The position numbers and the translations under genes are program-made. From Planctomycetaceae bacterium (GTDB taxonomy: Bacteria; Planctomycetota; Phycisphaerae; Phycisphaerales; SM1A02): DNA of 64,000 nucleotides. The DNA is taken from positions 372,001-436,000 of the forward strand of contig CANLHK010000001.1 in the NCBI GenBank assembly GCA_947490615.1. Reading direction: 5' to 3'. The notes under the pieces are model-generated. The model did no database searches, had not been told where the DNA came from, and was given only the letters and a program-made list of their open reading frames with translations. Below, piece by piece: positions 25,931 through 36,244 of the stretch (within the stretch, counting starts at the first letter, position 1; each line of letters starts with the position of its first letter).

Positions 25931-26548
25931 ATGAATCAAGCCACATCCACCACCTTCCATCAGCCCTCTGCCAGCGCCGCAGGCGGAACAACTTCCCAGC
26001 CCGAGATCGATCCGCGCCACGCGCGCGACCTTTTAGCCAGTGGATCCTGCGTCATCGTCGATGTGCGCGAGCCCGACGAGTTTGCCCGTGAGCGCATCCC
26101 TGGCGCAACGCTCATGCCGCTGTCGACCTGCACGCCGGCCAAGGTCGAGGCGCTCCGCTCACGACATGTTGTCATGTATTGCAAGGGCGGCGTGCGCGCC
26201 GGCGACGCGCAGTCGCGCTGTGCGACACTCGCACACCATGGGATCGAAGTCCAAAGCGTTCGCGGCGGCATCGAAGGATGGAAGGCCGCAGGCCTAGCGA
26301 CCGTGGTGGACTCCACGCGGCAACGGCTGAGCGTCATGCAGCAAACGCAGTTGACCATCGGGTTCTTCGTGCTCTCGGGCACCGTGCTCGGCGCGCTCGT
26401 GGATCCGTGGTTCCTCATCCTGCCCACGATCATGGGTGCGGGACTCACCGTGGCTGGAGCCACTGGTTTCTGCGGCCTTGCCGTTGTCATGGGCAAGATG
26501 CCATGGAACAAGACCAAGGCGTGCACGACTGGATCCTGCTGCCGCTGA
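25931..26548 (+). CDS. Rhodanese-DUF2892 membrane protein (YgaP-like)
   Basis: The protein is 205 residues. Residues 25-115 are a rhodanese domain with CVIVDVREPDEFARERIPGA and the active loop YCKGGVRAG (catalytic Cys). Residues 130-195 have two hydrophobic helices matching DUF2892, ending MPWNKTKACTTGSCC. The layout is that of E. coli YgaP, a membrane sulfurtransferase. Either ATG 25931 or a GTG at 25916 (overlapping the previous stop) could start it. ATG is preferred, with AAAGAGA upstream. It probably passes sulfane sulfur at the membrane together with the MBL-rhodanese protein. Confidence 0.85.
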   Translation: MNQATSTTFHQPSASAAGGTTSQPEIDPRHARDLLASGSCVIVDVREPDEFARERIPGATLMPLSTCTPAKVEALRSRHVVMYCKGGVRAGDAQSRCATLAHHGIEVQSVRGGIEGWKAAGLATVVDSTRQRLSVMQQTQLTIGFFVLSGTVLGALVDPWFLILPTIMGAGLTVAGATGFCGLAVVMGKMPWNKTKACTTGSCCR

Positions 26549-26557
26549 GCGTGAGAG

Positions 26558-27004
26558 TCACGCGCGCGTTGATTTCTTTGCCGCCGCACGCAGGCGTTCG
26601 CGCTTCTTGAGATCGGCCTTGCAGATCATGCCGCCGTGGCGCGAAGCCTCTTGAAACGCGCGGGCAACGAGCGCGAGAACGACTTCGATCGTTTCACCCT
26701 TGCGAGGCTTGACCGCTACGCAAGACTTCCCCGACAAGTACGGCGCGAGCTCGCGACCCATGGCCGTCATCGTCGCGGGTGAGCAGCAGTAAGCGATCGG
26801 TCCTTTCGAGCGCATCGCGAATCCTGCGATCCACTCCATGTCGCGCACGACGATGGGAAACCCCGAATAGATCGAGATGTCGGCGACGGGAAACGCCGCC
26901 TCGAGGAGAACGCAGAGTTTGGTCGCCAAGGCGCGATCAGGCTCTGCCACCGTCGCGAGAAATCCCTTGCGCGTGTACGGAGCGAACTTCGACGCAGGCT
27001 TCAT
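26558..27004 (-). CDS. DUF1801/YdhG-like protein
   Basis: The protein is 148 residues. The pattern resembles DUF1801 (YdhG) proteins: YTRKGFLATV, a FPIVVRDMEWIAGFAMRSK core that corresponds to the usual W-xx-GF-xx-RKxxI stretch, then GKSCVAVKPRKGETIEVVLALV and a basic C-terminal tail with KADLKKRERLRAAAKKS. The family includes proteins proposed as iron chaperones, but that assignment is uncertain. The ATG overlaps the stop of the VOC gene (4 bases), so it is the second gene of a two-gene operon. Confidence 0.6.
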   Translation of the reverse strand: MKPASKFAPYTRKGFLATVAEPDRALATKLCVLLEAAFPVADISIYSGFPIVVRDMEWIAGFAMRSKGPIAYCCSPATMTAMGRELAPYLSGKSCVAVKPRKGETIEVVLALVARAFQEASRHGGMICKADLKKRERLRAAAKKSTRA

Positions 27005-27468
27005 GGCGCGACTCCTTCGCCGCAGCCCGTCGAGATGCGGAACATGTGGCCATCAGGATGGCGCAGATGAAACTCACGCACACCCCAGGGCTCATTCGTT
27101 GGCGGCATGGTGACAACAAGCCCGCGCGCCACGCACTGCGCGTGCATCGCATCAAGCGCCGCGACAGAGTCGAGCCACCAACTCATCCAGACTCCATCGG
27201 TCAGGTCGTCGCCAGGAAAGCGAGGCATGATGGTTCCGCGGGAACCTTGTCCGCCGCAACAGAGGAAGATCTGCGCGTCGTGGCCCTCATGTGAAACGCA
27301 GACGCTGCCAAAGGTCGCGGGCCCGTGCTCGTTGCGATCGGCCGCGCCCTTGAACAAACCCGCCTCCCCGTAGGTGAATCCTCGCTTCCAACCGAGTGAC
27401 TCAAACCACGCCAGACTCGCCGGAACATCGGAGACATTGAGAATGGGAGTGATGCCGGTAATCGCCAT
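27001..27468 (-). CDS. VOC (glyoxalase/bleomycin-resistance) family protein
   Basis: The protein is 155 residues with paired beta-alpha-beta-beta-beta modules. The N-terminal ITPILNVSDVPASLAWFESLGW is the standard VOC opening. QIFLCCGGQGSRG and GVREFHLRHPDGHMFRIS, with a terminal HxDPxG-like element (HPDG), mark the metal-side strands. The substrate is unknown and not all family members bind metal. It is first in a pair with the DUF1801-like gene. Confidence 0.82.
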   Translation of the reverse strand: MAITGITPILNVSDVPASLAWFESLGWKRGFTYGEAGLFKGAADRNEHGPATFGSVCVSHEGHDAQIFLCCGGQGSRGTIMPRFPGDDLTDGVWMSWWLDSVAALDAMHAQCVARGLVVTMPPTNEPWGVREFHLRHPDGHMFRISTGCGEGVAP

Positions 27469-27796
27469 ACGAGGATGCTACTCCGCTGCGTCGCGCGCTC
27501 AGACGCAAGACCGACTCGCGTCCTAGCGCCGATTGTGTTACTCTCTGGATCTCTCGCCGGTGTACTCAGGTCAGACAGGAAGTCTGACGCTCATCTGGGA
27601 ATCAGCCGGCAGCACGCAATCAACGATCGAGTCGAACTGTGTTCCACTCGCTCTGCGTGCGCCAACAGGCTTGATCCCGAACCACCGGCTGTGCAGAGCA
27701 CTTTGCCTTTGGACCGCGATTCCGCCGTATTTTCCGCGTAGGCGGAACCCGCAGCCGCATGGCTTCATGCGAAGGCTGTCGGGCGAAAGGTCCATC
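27469..27796. other. Long leader region before the DEAD-box helicase gene
   Basis: No gene is supported. On the plus strand a perfect 7-bp hairpin GTCAGAC-AGGAA-GTCTGAC lies at 27570-27588. Further on, GGCGGAA (27741-27747) can pair either with TTCCGCC (27720-27726) or with TTCCGC (27732-27737), two mutually exclusive hairpins 50 bases before the start. DEAD-box helicase messages often have regulated leaders, so this may be functional. Confidence 0.4.
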
Positions 27797-29596
<1,800 letters not shown>

Positions 29597-29617
29597 GCAC
29601 GGCACTCACAGATAAAA

Positions 29618-29655
29618 ACACACGGACCCGAGGCGCGCGCCTCGGGTCCGTGTGT
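29618..29655. terminator. Bidirectional terminator between convergent genes
   Basis: A 38-base perfect palindrome with arms ACACACGGACCCGAGGCGC and its complement forms a 16-18 bp stem. A short T run (TGTTT) lies on the plus side and TTTTTAT on the minus side. It sits between the helicase gene and the dockerin-type gene, which end towards each other. Confidence 0.88.
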
Positions 29656-29692
29656 TTCGGAGACTTGTCGTACTCACGGTGCGAACGAGAAC

Positions 29693-30952
29693 TCAGGGAC
29701 AGGCACCCCAAGCACTCAGCAACACCGCAAGGTCTTGTGCTCCGACAAAACCATCTCCGTTGAGGTCGGTGGATCCGCCCGCCGCGCCCCACGAGTCCAA
29801 GAGAATCGTGAGATCTTGCGCCGCGACTGCGCCGTCGCCGTTGAGATCCGCTGGGCAAGGCGCGCTGCTCGCGCGGAGGTCCAACACGAACGGCGAAGTG
29901 CCGTTGGGACCAAACGCGGTGCCGACGATGGTCAGGCCATCCTCCGACATCCCGAGGGGCAAACTCAGCGTCCAACCTTGGGGGATGACGACGCCAGCGT
30001 CTGCGGCAAGTTGTGCGAGCGAGACATAGCCCGTCTTGGCCGTCCACATGAAGGAACCGGCTCCTCCGAAGACTCCGTAGAAGGAGAGGACCTTCGAGCC
30101 ATCAAAGTTGGCGCCCGTCACATAGCCAACGCTGCCCGAGGGATTCGTGCCGACAGGCTGCACGCCCGTCGCGGCACTCCACCGCCACGCAGCACCACCC
30201 GAGTAGGAACTGGTGCCGATGCCGTAGACCCATTCGCCGTTGCCACTGGTCTCGCCAGCTTCGCGCATCTTGATGCCGCCGGGCGCGACGATGTTGGTTT
30301 GCACATACGCGCCTGCTGCGTTCTTGACCCACGCGGCACCTTGACGGAAGCCGTTGTAGTCGTCGTTCCAACCTGCAATGGTTCCGCCGTTGTCGCTGAT
30401 GGCATTCGCGCGCGTTGGCTTGAAGAAGTACAGCGTGCCGAGATTCGTCAGGGCGTTCGTCGAGGAGTTCCAACTGAACGCCGTCGCGTCACAGGGGCCT
30501 TCCCACGCGAGCCCGACCGCCTGCTGGCCGTCGCGGGTCATGCCCCAGATGCCGAGGCGTTCCGCGTCGCATTGGAAACCCATGCTTCCGATGGGCTGGT
30601 AGAGCGTGAGCCCGATGTCATAGATCGTGCCCTCTGCCTTGAGGGGATCACCCTGCATCGTGCTGCAACTCATGTACTGCCCATCCGCGGTCACGCACGC
30701 CTGTCCACCGACTCCGTTGCCTGGTGGAACGGTCTGACCGATCAACTGCACGACGCCCGTTTCGCGCGTCCAGTACCAGTAGGACTGTGGGTCATAGCCA
30801 ACGACGACACGACCATCGTCGCTGACATCGTCCGCGTAGGACTGGGAAACGAGACCAAGGAGAAACAGCTCTCCAGCTGCAGCAGGAACAGCACCAGCGA
30901 GCAGAACGGCGAGCGAGATTGAGCCACGGAGCAATGTGGTGTTCGTGCGCAT
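29693..30952 (-). CDS. Secreted HAF-repeat beta-propeller-like protein with dockerin-type tail
   Basis: The protein is 419 residues. Residues 1-26 are a signal peptide ending in AAAG. The body carries repeated short motifs of the HAF type: DVSDDGRVVVGY, GMTRDGQQAVGLAW, AISDNGGTIAGW, GMSEDGLTIVGTAF. Such repeats usually form a beta propeller. The last 50 residues are two dockerin-like calcium repeats, DLNGDGAVAAQDLTILLDSWG and DLNGDGFVGAQDLAVLLSAWG, preceded by CPA and ending ACP. In planctomycetes this tail is a common secretion or anchoring module rather than proof of a cellulosome. The ATG at 30952 is chosen over GTG 31027 to put the signal peptide first. Confidence 0.82.
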   Translation of the reverse strand: MRTNTTLLRGSISLAVLLAGAVPAAAGELFLLGLVSQSYADDVSDDGRVVVGYDPQSYWYWTRETGVVQLIGQTVPPGNGVGGQACVTADGQYMSCSTMQGDPLKAEGTIYDIGLTLYQPIGSMGFQCDAERLGIWGMTRDGQQAVGLAWEGPCDATAFSWNSSTNALTNLGTLYFFKPTRANAISDNGGTIAGWNDDYNGFRQGAAWVKNAAGAYVQTNIVAPGGIKMREAGETSGNGEWVYGIGTSSYSGGAAWRWSAATGVQPVGTNPSGSVGYVTGANFDGSKVLSFYGVFGGAGSFMWTAKTGYVSLAQLAADAGVVIPQGWTLSLPLGMSEDGLTIVGTAFGPNGTSPFVLDLRASSAPCPADLNGDGAVAAQDLTILLDSWGAAGGSTDLNGDGFVGAQDLAVLLSAWGACP

Positions 30953-31006
30953 GGATTTGAGCCGAGTCGTAGGACTCTCAGAACCGATGGAAGAGGAAGG
31001 TGAAGA

Positions 31007-31034
31007 CGGGCGCGTGAGTTTCCTCACGCGCCCG
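31007..31034 (-). terminator. Terminator after the 31070-32846 gene
   Basis: A 12-bp perfect stem CGGGCGCGTGAG/CTCACGCGCCCG with a 4-base loop (31007-31034) lies 36 bases past the stop on the minus strand. Its tail TCTTCACCTT is only moderately U-rich, so termination may be leaky. Confidence 0.65.
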
Positions 31035-31069
31035 CAAAGATCAATGTCAAAGCATCGATTTCCGATGCA

Positions 31070-32846
31070 TCACGGGCAGGCGCCCCAAGCATTGAGCAGG
31101 ATCGAGAGATCTTCTGCGCCAACGACTCCGTCGCCAGTGAGGTCGGGCGAGTTCGTGCCCCAACCGTTGAGGAGAAGCGCGAGGTCTTCCGCGCCGACGC
31201 TGCCGTCGCCGCTGAGGTCAGAGGTGCACGGCGCAGTCGCGTCAAGCTTGATGCGCGCAACCGCGTAGATCGAGCCAACCGAGTCGCCTGCGCGCAGGGT
31301 CAACCAACCGTTGCTCGCAAGGCCCGTGCCGCCACCGTTACCGTTGCTGCCCGTGGAACCGATCAGGGTGAGCTGATTGGCAGCGGTTCCAGTGAAGTTG
31401 GTGTCGCCAGTCTTCGCGAGAATGCGCAGGCCGTTCGCTGCATCCCACGCCATGATCGCAGTCATCGGCGAGGGGAGGCAGGTCGCGGAGAACACCACGA
31501 CACCCGAGTCGGACACGCAAATACTCGTGGCGCCGTTGATGGAGCCGTAGGTGAAGCCCGCGAGTCCAGGAACCGCATCGCCTTGGCGCGCGATCACAGA
31601 CACGGTTCCATCCGCCGCGCGAGCGCCGATGAATGCGCTGTTGGCGGCAAGGGCCGTACCGTCTGCATTTTGCAGCAGGCCTTGGAAGGCCATCATGCCA
31701 TTGTTGTTGATGAACACTGAAGTAGTGTTCATGGTGTTGAAGACTGCACCCTCGATTCCTGGAATCGTCTGACCGCGGCGCATGAGCACCGTGAGCACGC
31801 CGTGGTCGTCGGTGAAGATGATGTTGTCATCGACGGTCGCGGTCACTGCGCCACCGAGCGGCGCGTTCATGAGCACGACGCCCGAGTCCGTCAAGGCGCG
31901 CGCGGGATTGGCGAACGAGCCCGTCGACTTGAACAGGATGCCTTCGGCCATGCCAGGAACTTGGCTGTTCTCGCGGCAATAGACGCGAAGCTGGCCAGCA
32001 GCAGCGCCCGCGGAGGTCACGCGAACCTTGTCGTTGGCCGTGGTGACGGTCGCTGCGTTGACGAGCGTCCCGCCGAACTCAACATCCGATCCGCCCAGCA
32101 TCAGACCAAATGCGTCTGGGGTCATGGTCGTGCCATCAGCGAAGCCAGGCGCAGCAGCGCCCTTGCGGAAGACATTCGTAGCGCCACTGGAGGAGAGAAC
32201 AACGACTGCAGTGTTGTTGGTCGTGCCTGAGACATCGCCACCAAGGAGCGTGGCAGAGAAGATCGAACTTCCTGCGGTGTTGGTCTGTTGACCAGCGCTC
32301 CCGGTCATCGCCGATGAGATCACCGACCCGCCGCCGCCTGGATAGACATCGCTTTCGCGAACCATGAGCGACGCGGTTCCAGCGCTGTTCACGAAGAACA
32401 TCGCGCTGTCAGTCGTGGCGACGACGCCAGCACCGTTGATGTTGCCAGCGACGATGAACCCGCCATCGGCGGTTCCGTTGTTCGCGGTGCCAAGGCCGTT
32501 GATGCCAGCGGTCGTGTTGATGACATAGCCCTTTGGAATGCCACCTGGCACAGCCGATCCGTTGCGGGCGATCAGGCTGAGTGTGGTGGGATCACCTGAC
32601 ATCACGACCGCGTTGTTGGCGGTGGTGATGCCAGTGCCACCAATCTGGCAGCGGAAAGTGACCTTGCCGTTGGCGTCGATGATCGGATTGTTGAATTGGT
32701 TCGGCACCCACACGGCGCCCTTGATGCCAGGAACCGCGACGACGCCATCAGCGCGCGACGATTTCCCACGCACCGTCGGCGAGTGCGGCGGACGAAAGGG
32801 ATGCTGTCAGGAATGCACCGACGGTGAGTTTGGTGGTGAATCGCAT
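31070..32846 (-). CDS. Secreted NxxGxxxF-repeat protein with dockerin-type tail, apparently frameshifted
   Basis: The signal peptide (MRFTTKLTVGAFLTASLSSA) and the first residues ADGAWEIVAR are read from ATG 32846 and stop at 32748. The remaining 560 residues are in the +1 frame, open from GTG 32773. The body has about six repeats of a unit with a V.AR.G..VPG.. opening and an N..G...F core (INNNGMMAFQ, VSDSGVVVFS). The EIVAR piece in the first frame is clearly the start of such a unit, so the two frames belong together. The shift maps to GCGCGC at 32751-32756. Two dockerin-like repeats (DLSGDGSVGAEDLALLLNGWG, DLTGDGVVGAEDLSILLNAWG) end the protein. Sequencing error, phase variation and real inactivation remain open. 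Confidence 0.78.
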
Positions 32847-33180
32847 GCGGTCGCTCTCTCTTTGGAAGAAAATAAGGGGGGAAACTCCGACACACTCGTG
32901 GCCACAACCTTGGATCGCCCCTCGCCTGGGTGGTGGAGGGTGCGCGTTCGCGTCGACTCTTCAGTCTGAACACGACCACTCTCCACGGCGCAGCACGAGG
33001 CACCGTCAATGGGTTGCACGGAAACTTAGTGCAGAAAATCGGCAGTGCAACCTTCCCTAGGGAAAATTTGGGAATATGGTTGGCCCGTCGATCCACGAAC
33101 AGGAAACCTCCCCAGGGACCTAGTCTCGCGAATGGAAGTCGACAGGCATTCGACCACACGGTCTTGTAAAAGAGGTCAGA
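32847..33180. other. 334-bp divergent intergenic region
   Basis: This region carries the starts of the frameshifted secreted-protein gene (minus) and the HTH-like gene (plus). No gene is supported. A 12-base palindrome TTCCCTAGGGAA lies at 33053-33064 with a further GGGAA copy at 33070-33074. A Shine-Dalgarno sequence AAAGAGG precedes the ATG at 33181. Confidence 0.45.
33053..33064. promoter_or_regulatory. Palindrome TTCCCTAGGGAA, possible operator
   Basis: This is a perfect 12-base palindrome, followed after five bases by another GGGAA half-site, 117 bases upstream of a gene whose product has a helix-turn-helix-like segment. Autoregulation is possible but untested. Confidence 0.35.
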
Positions 33181-34488
33181 ATGTATCCGACGGAGGGTTT
33201 TATGCTGCCGGAGAAGCCATCAACCACCACACGATCTGTCCCGACCCCAAGGTCGGCGCGCGAGGTCGCTCCCAAATCGGAACGGAGCGGTGTCTTTGGA
33301 AGCGACGCGATGCTCGCGACTTTCCGCCAGGAGTGTGAGGTCGCCATCGAAAGTATCCGCGCTGCCGTCAAGGGTTTGGGAAACGCTGCATCAAGCGACC
33401 CCACACGACCGCAGGAAGTTTCCCGGCGGTTTGGCATCAACAAGAATCTCACCTGGAAGTTCGCGCGGGTGCTCTCCGCCACCGACGCCTTCGATGCGAT
33501 CACGATGCTGCCAGGTCCTGAAGGAGTGGAGATCTACCTTCGCGCCTTCGCCGCGGGAGGGACCCCTGAGCAGTTCACGGCCGAGCTGCGCTTCGCGCTG
33601 AAGCGATTCGACGCACTCGCGGACCGCCACTTTGGAAGTCGAGCTGAGCTCGAACTGGTGCTCGACGGACTGCGCACCGACGGGACCCTCGAGAACGCTC
33701 GGCGCATGGCCTTCCGCGGAATGGCGGGTGTGTTCGGCGTCCAAGCGCGCGCGCGTCTCACCGCGCAGATTGTGCAACCCAAAAGTTCCGATCCGCGCCG
33801 GGCCAATGTCGCAATGCTCGTCGGCCTTGCGGGCTTGCGGAGGCTGCGTCCCATTGGCGCGCTTCCCATCTTTCGTGCGAGCAGCGACCAACCTGGGTTC
33901 ACCAGCGCGCCACTGTTTGGTGGGGATGCGAAAGACGCGACGAATTACCTCGCCCGCGAGTTTTCGACGATCCCGAATTCAAAGGTCCACACCTTTGAGA
34001 GCGGTGAGCGCCTCTCCGTGGCGCTTGGTGAAGGTCCAATCGGCCGCAGTGGCGACAGCGACATGATCTTCGGCACACTGCTTCCAGATGCGCTGAGCCT
34101 CCACGCCGAACCCGGGGATACCACCGCAGGATTCAGTACCGCGGTGAGCATCCCGAGCGAATCGCTCGTGTCCGACCTCTTTGTACACAAGTCGATTCCT
34201 GTGCTCGAATCACTTCGAGCAAGCATGCACGCGACCTTGTCGACTCCGCTGCCATCCGATCGCGCACGGCAGGCCGCGTGCCGATTGCCCATCGATTGCA
34301 CCCCGCTTCTCATGGAAGACCTCTCCGTCGGGTTCCCACTCGAACAGTTCGGGCAGTACGAAGCCATGGTGCTTCGCGCCTTTGAAGTGCTCAAGGCGAA
34401 TCCTGCCGACTATCGACTCGCGCGTGTTGCGATGGCGTTCCCGCCCGTGCCTTCGGCGTTGCTCGTCGAGTGGGATCTGCCCGAGTGA
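33181..34488 (+). CDS. Unknown protein with helix-turn-helix-like N-terminal segment
   Basis: The protein is 435 residues with no signal peptide. Residues 44-100 are helical and include PQEVSRRFGINKNLTWKFARVL, which reads like a helix-turn-helix. The rest is alpha/beta without a motif that I know: EIYLRAFAAGG, a helical ELVLDGLRTDGTLENARRMAFRGMAGVFG region, then a beta-rich end with HTFESGERLSVALGEG and FVHKSIPVLES. ATG 33181 has AAAGAGG at good spacing; ATG 33202 is a weaker alternative. It is divergent from the frameshifted secreted-protein gene. It could be a transcription regulator with a large effector domain. I cannot name a family. Confidence 0.7.
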   Translation: MYPTEGFMLPEKPSTTTRSVPTPRSAREVAPKSERSGVFGSDAMLATFRQECEVAIESIRAAVKGLGNAASSDPTRPQEVSRRFGINKNLTWKFARVLSATDAFDAITMLPGPEGVEIYLRAFAAGGTPEQFTAELRFALKRFDALADRHFGSRAELELVLDGLRTDGTLENARRMAFRGMAGVFGVQARARLTAQIVQPKSSDPRRANVAMLVGLAGLRRLRPIGALPIFRASSDQPGFTSAPLFGGDAKDATNYLAREFSTIPNSKVHTFESGERLSVALGEGPIGRSGDSDMIFGTLLPDALSLHAEPGDTTAGFSTAVSIPSESLVSDLFVHKSIPVLESLRASMHATLSTPLPSDRARQAACRLPIDCTPLLMEDLSVGFPLEQFGQYEAMVLRAFEVLKANPADYRLARVAMAFPPVPSALLVEWDLPE

Positions 34489-34515
34489 GCGTCTCGCACT
34501 CTGCGTGCAAAGTGC

Positions 34516-35004
34516 TCAGTACGCGATGAACCCAAGATGCAGCTGCGCATGCGCGAGATGCAGGCGCGTCCATTGGTCGTGGGTCATCGCGCCAAACGCA
34601 GGACTCGCATGCGTGCAGCGCTGGCCTGCGTCGAGGCGATCGAGCACGGTGCGCAGCCGCTTGAGGCCCGCTTCAGTGCTCGCGTTGGGCGTCGGCAAGA
34701 ACGCGTGAGCGTCCTTGCCGAGCTTGAATCCAGCGGGCAGCGTCTTTCCGCTGGTCATCCGCCCCTTCATGGTGCGCGCAAGAAGGCGCATCAAGAGAGA
34801 GACCTTCATGTCCGCTGGAAATCCATCGAGGGCGTACTCCCACGCCTTGGCTGTGTGATCGAGGTTTTCACCAGGAGTCCAGTTACCCGTCTGCGTGAGC
34901 CGTCCTGCGCGATGCGCCTCTTCAATCCTCGCGAGCTCCTCGCGGAGGCAGCCCGTGCAATGAAAGGAGAGTTCGCGACGGGGCGCTTTCTTGGTGTTGA
35001 TCAT
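34516..35004 (-). CDS. DinB-superfamily protein (DUF1569-like)
   Basis: The protein is 162 residues. It has the four-helix DinB-type pattern: the GNWTPGENLDHTAKAWEYALDGF segment near residue 45 with a His ligand candidate, MKGRMTSGKTLPAGFKL, and the C-terminal PAFGAMTHDQWTRLHLAHAQLHLGF, where HxxHxxLHLGF matches DUF1569. Three His residues may bind a metal. Such proteins are often thiol-dependent hydrolases or transferases, but the substrate is unknown. The ATG at 35004 is preferred to 35034. It follows GAPDH by 42 bases in the same direction. Confidence 0.72.
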   Translation of the reverse strand: MINTKKAPRRELSFHCTGCLREELARIEEAHRAGRLTQTGNWTPGENLDHTAKAWEYALDGFPADMKVSLLMRLLARTMKGRMTSGKTLPAGFKLGKDAHAFLPTPNASTEAGLKRLRTVLDRLDAGQRCTHASPAFGAMTHDQWTRLHLAHAQLHLGFIAY

Positions 35005-35046
35005 GGAAGCTCCAACGGATCCGCGGTGCGGCAAGCGAAGACTCGC

Positions 35047-36084
35047 TCAAGCAAACTTTCCGTCTTTCTTGGCCATCAGTGCCAGCATGTCCACGCAGCG
35101 TGAGGCGTAGCCGAACTCGTTGTCGTACCAACTGATGACCTTGAAGAAGCGATCGGAGAGCTCGATGCCTGCTTTCGCATCAAAGATCGAGCTGCGTGGG
35201 TCGCTGATGAAGTCACTCGAGACGACTTCCTCGTCGGTGTAGCCGAGCACACCTTTGAGTGATCCCTCGCTCGCGGACTTCATCGCTGCGCAGATCGCGG
35301 CAAGACTTGTGGCTCTGGTGGGACGGAACGTGAGATCCACGCACGAAACATTCGCGGTAGGAACGCGGAAACTCATGCCCGTGAGTTTGCCCTTGGTTTC
35401 GGGCAGCACGAGCGCGCACGCCTTCGCCGCGCCCGTCGAACTCGGAATGATGTTCATGTAGGCGTTGCGGCCACCGCGCCAGTCCTTCTTGGAAGGACCA
35501 TCCTGCGTGGGCTGCGTCGCGGTCACCGCGTGGACCGTCGTCATGAGACCTTCTTCGATGCCGCAGTGCTCAAGAAGCACCTTGACCATCGGAGCAAGGC
35601 AATTCGTCGTGCAGCTGGCGTTACTCAGAATCGTGTGTTGCGCGGGGTCGTACTTCGCGCAATTCACGCCGTGCACAAAGGTCGGCACTTCCTTCTCGCT
35701 CTTGGTGGGCGCCGAGAGCAGGACACGCTTCGCACCTGCATCGAGGTGCTTGCGCGCGTCTTCGGCGGCGGTAAAGAGCCCCGTCGCCTCGAGGACATAG
35801 TCCACGCCGAGCGTGCGCCACGGAAGTTGCGCTGGATCCTTCACCGCGCTACAGGCAGTGCGTCGACCGTTCACGATGATCGCTTCGGAGCCAACGGTGA
35901 GATCCGCCTTGACCTCCGCGTCGAAGCGCCCGTGCGTCGAGTCGTACTTCAAGAGATAGGCAAGGTTGTCAGCGGGAACGAGGTCGTTCACGCCGACGAC
36001 TTCGAACCCACCACGCGCCGTAGCGATGCGGTGGACGAGACGGCCGATGCGGCCGTAGCCGTTGATTGCAATGCGGACGGACAT
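35047..36084 (-). CDS. gap: Glyceraldehyde-3-phosphate dehydrogenase
   Basis: This 345-residue glycolytic enzyme oxidises glyceraldehyde 3-phosphate to 1,3-bisphosphoglycerate with NAD. The N-terminal NAD site is [16 protein letters not shown] at 33-35 after the second strand favours NAD over NADP. The active Cys158 is in [12 protein letters not shown] and its partner His185 in [10 protein letters not shown]. The C-terminus has [12 protein letters not shown]. An AGGAG sequence 8 bases before ATG 36084 fixes the start. No other glycolytic gene is adjacent; the DinB-like gene lies 42 bases downstream. Confidence 0.96.
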   Translation of the reverse strand: MSVRIAINGYGRIGRLVHRIATARGGFEVVGVNDLVPADNLAYLLKYDSTHGRFDAEVKADLTVGSEAIIVNGRRTACSAVKDPAQLPWRTLGVDYVLEATGLFTAAEDARKHLDAGAKRVLLSAPTKSEKEVPTFVHGVNCAKYDPAQHTILSNASCTTNCLAPMVKVLLEHCGIEEGLMTTVHAVTATQPTQDGPSKKDWRGGRNAYMNIIPSSTGAAKACALVLPETKGKLTGMSFRVPTANVSCVDLTFRPTRATSLAAICAAMKSASEGSLKGVLGYTDEEVVSSDFISDPRSSIFDAKAGIELSDRFFKVISWYDNEFGYASRCVDMLALMAKKDGKFA

Positions 36085-36244
36085 ATCAAACTCCTGTGGA
36101 CAGTCGATGCTGAGCGGCTGCGACGCCTTGAGATCGCTGTCGGGGGGCGCGGAGGATAGAAGCAGAAGGCGCATGGTTCAAGCCGACCGAGCGCGCTTCG
36201 CTCCGTCGGTACACTCTCGGCCGCCGACCCCCACGACCACTCCG

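Noticed and set aside
27570-27588. Terminator upstream of the helicase gene
   Set aside because: The 7-bp hairpin has no T run on either side, so it does not read as rho-independent.
29693-32846. Cellulosome or cohesin-dockerin system
   Set aside because: Dockerin-like repeats are present, but no cohesin, scaffoldin or cellulase gene was seen. Such tails are common on planctomycete exported proteins in general.
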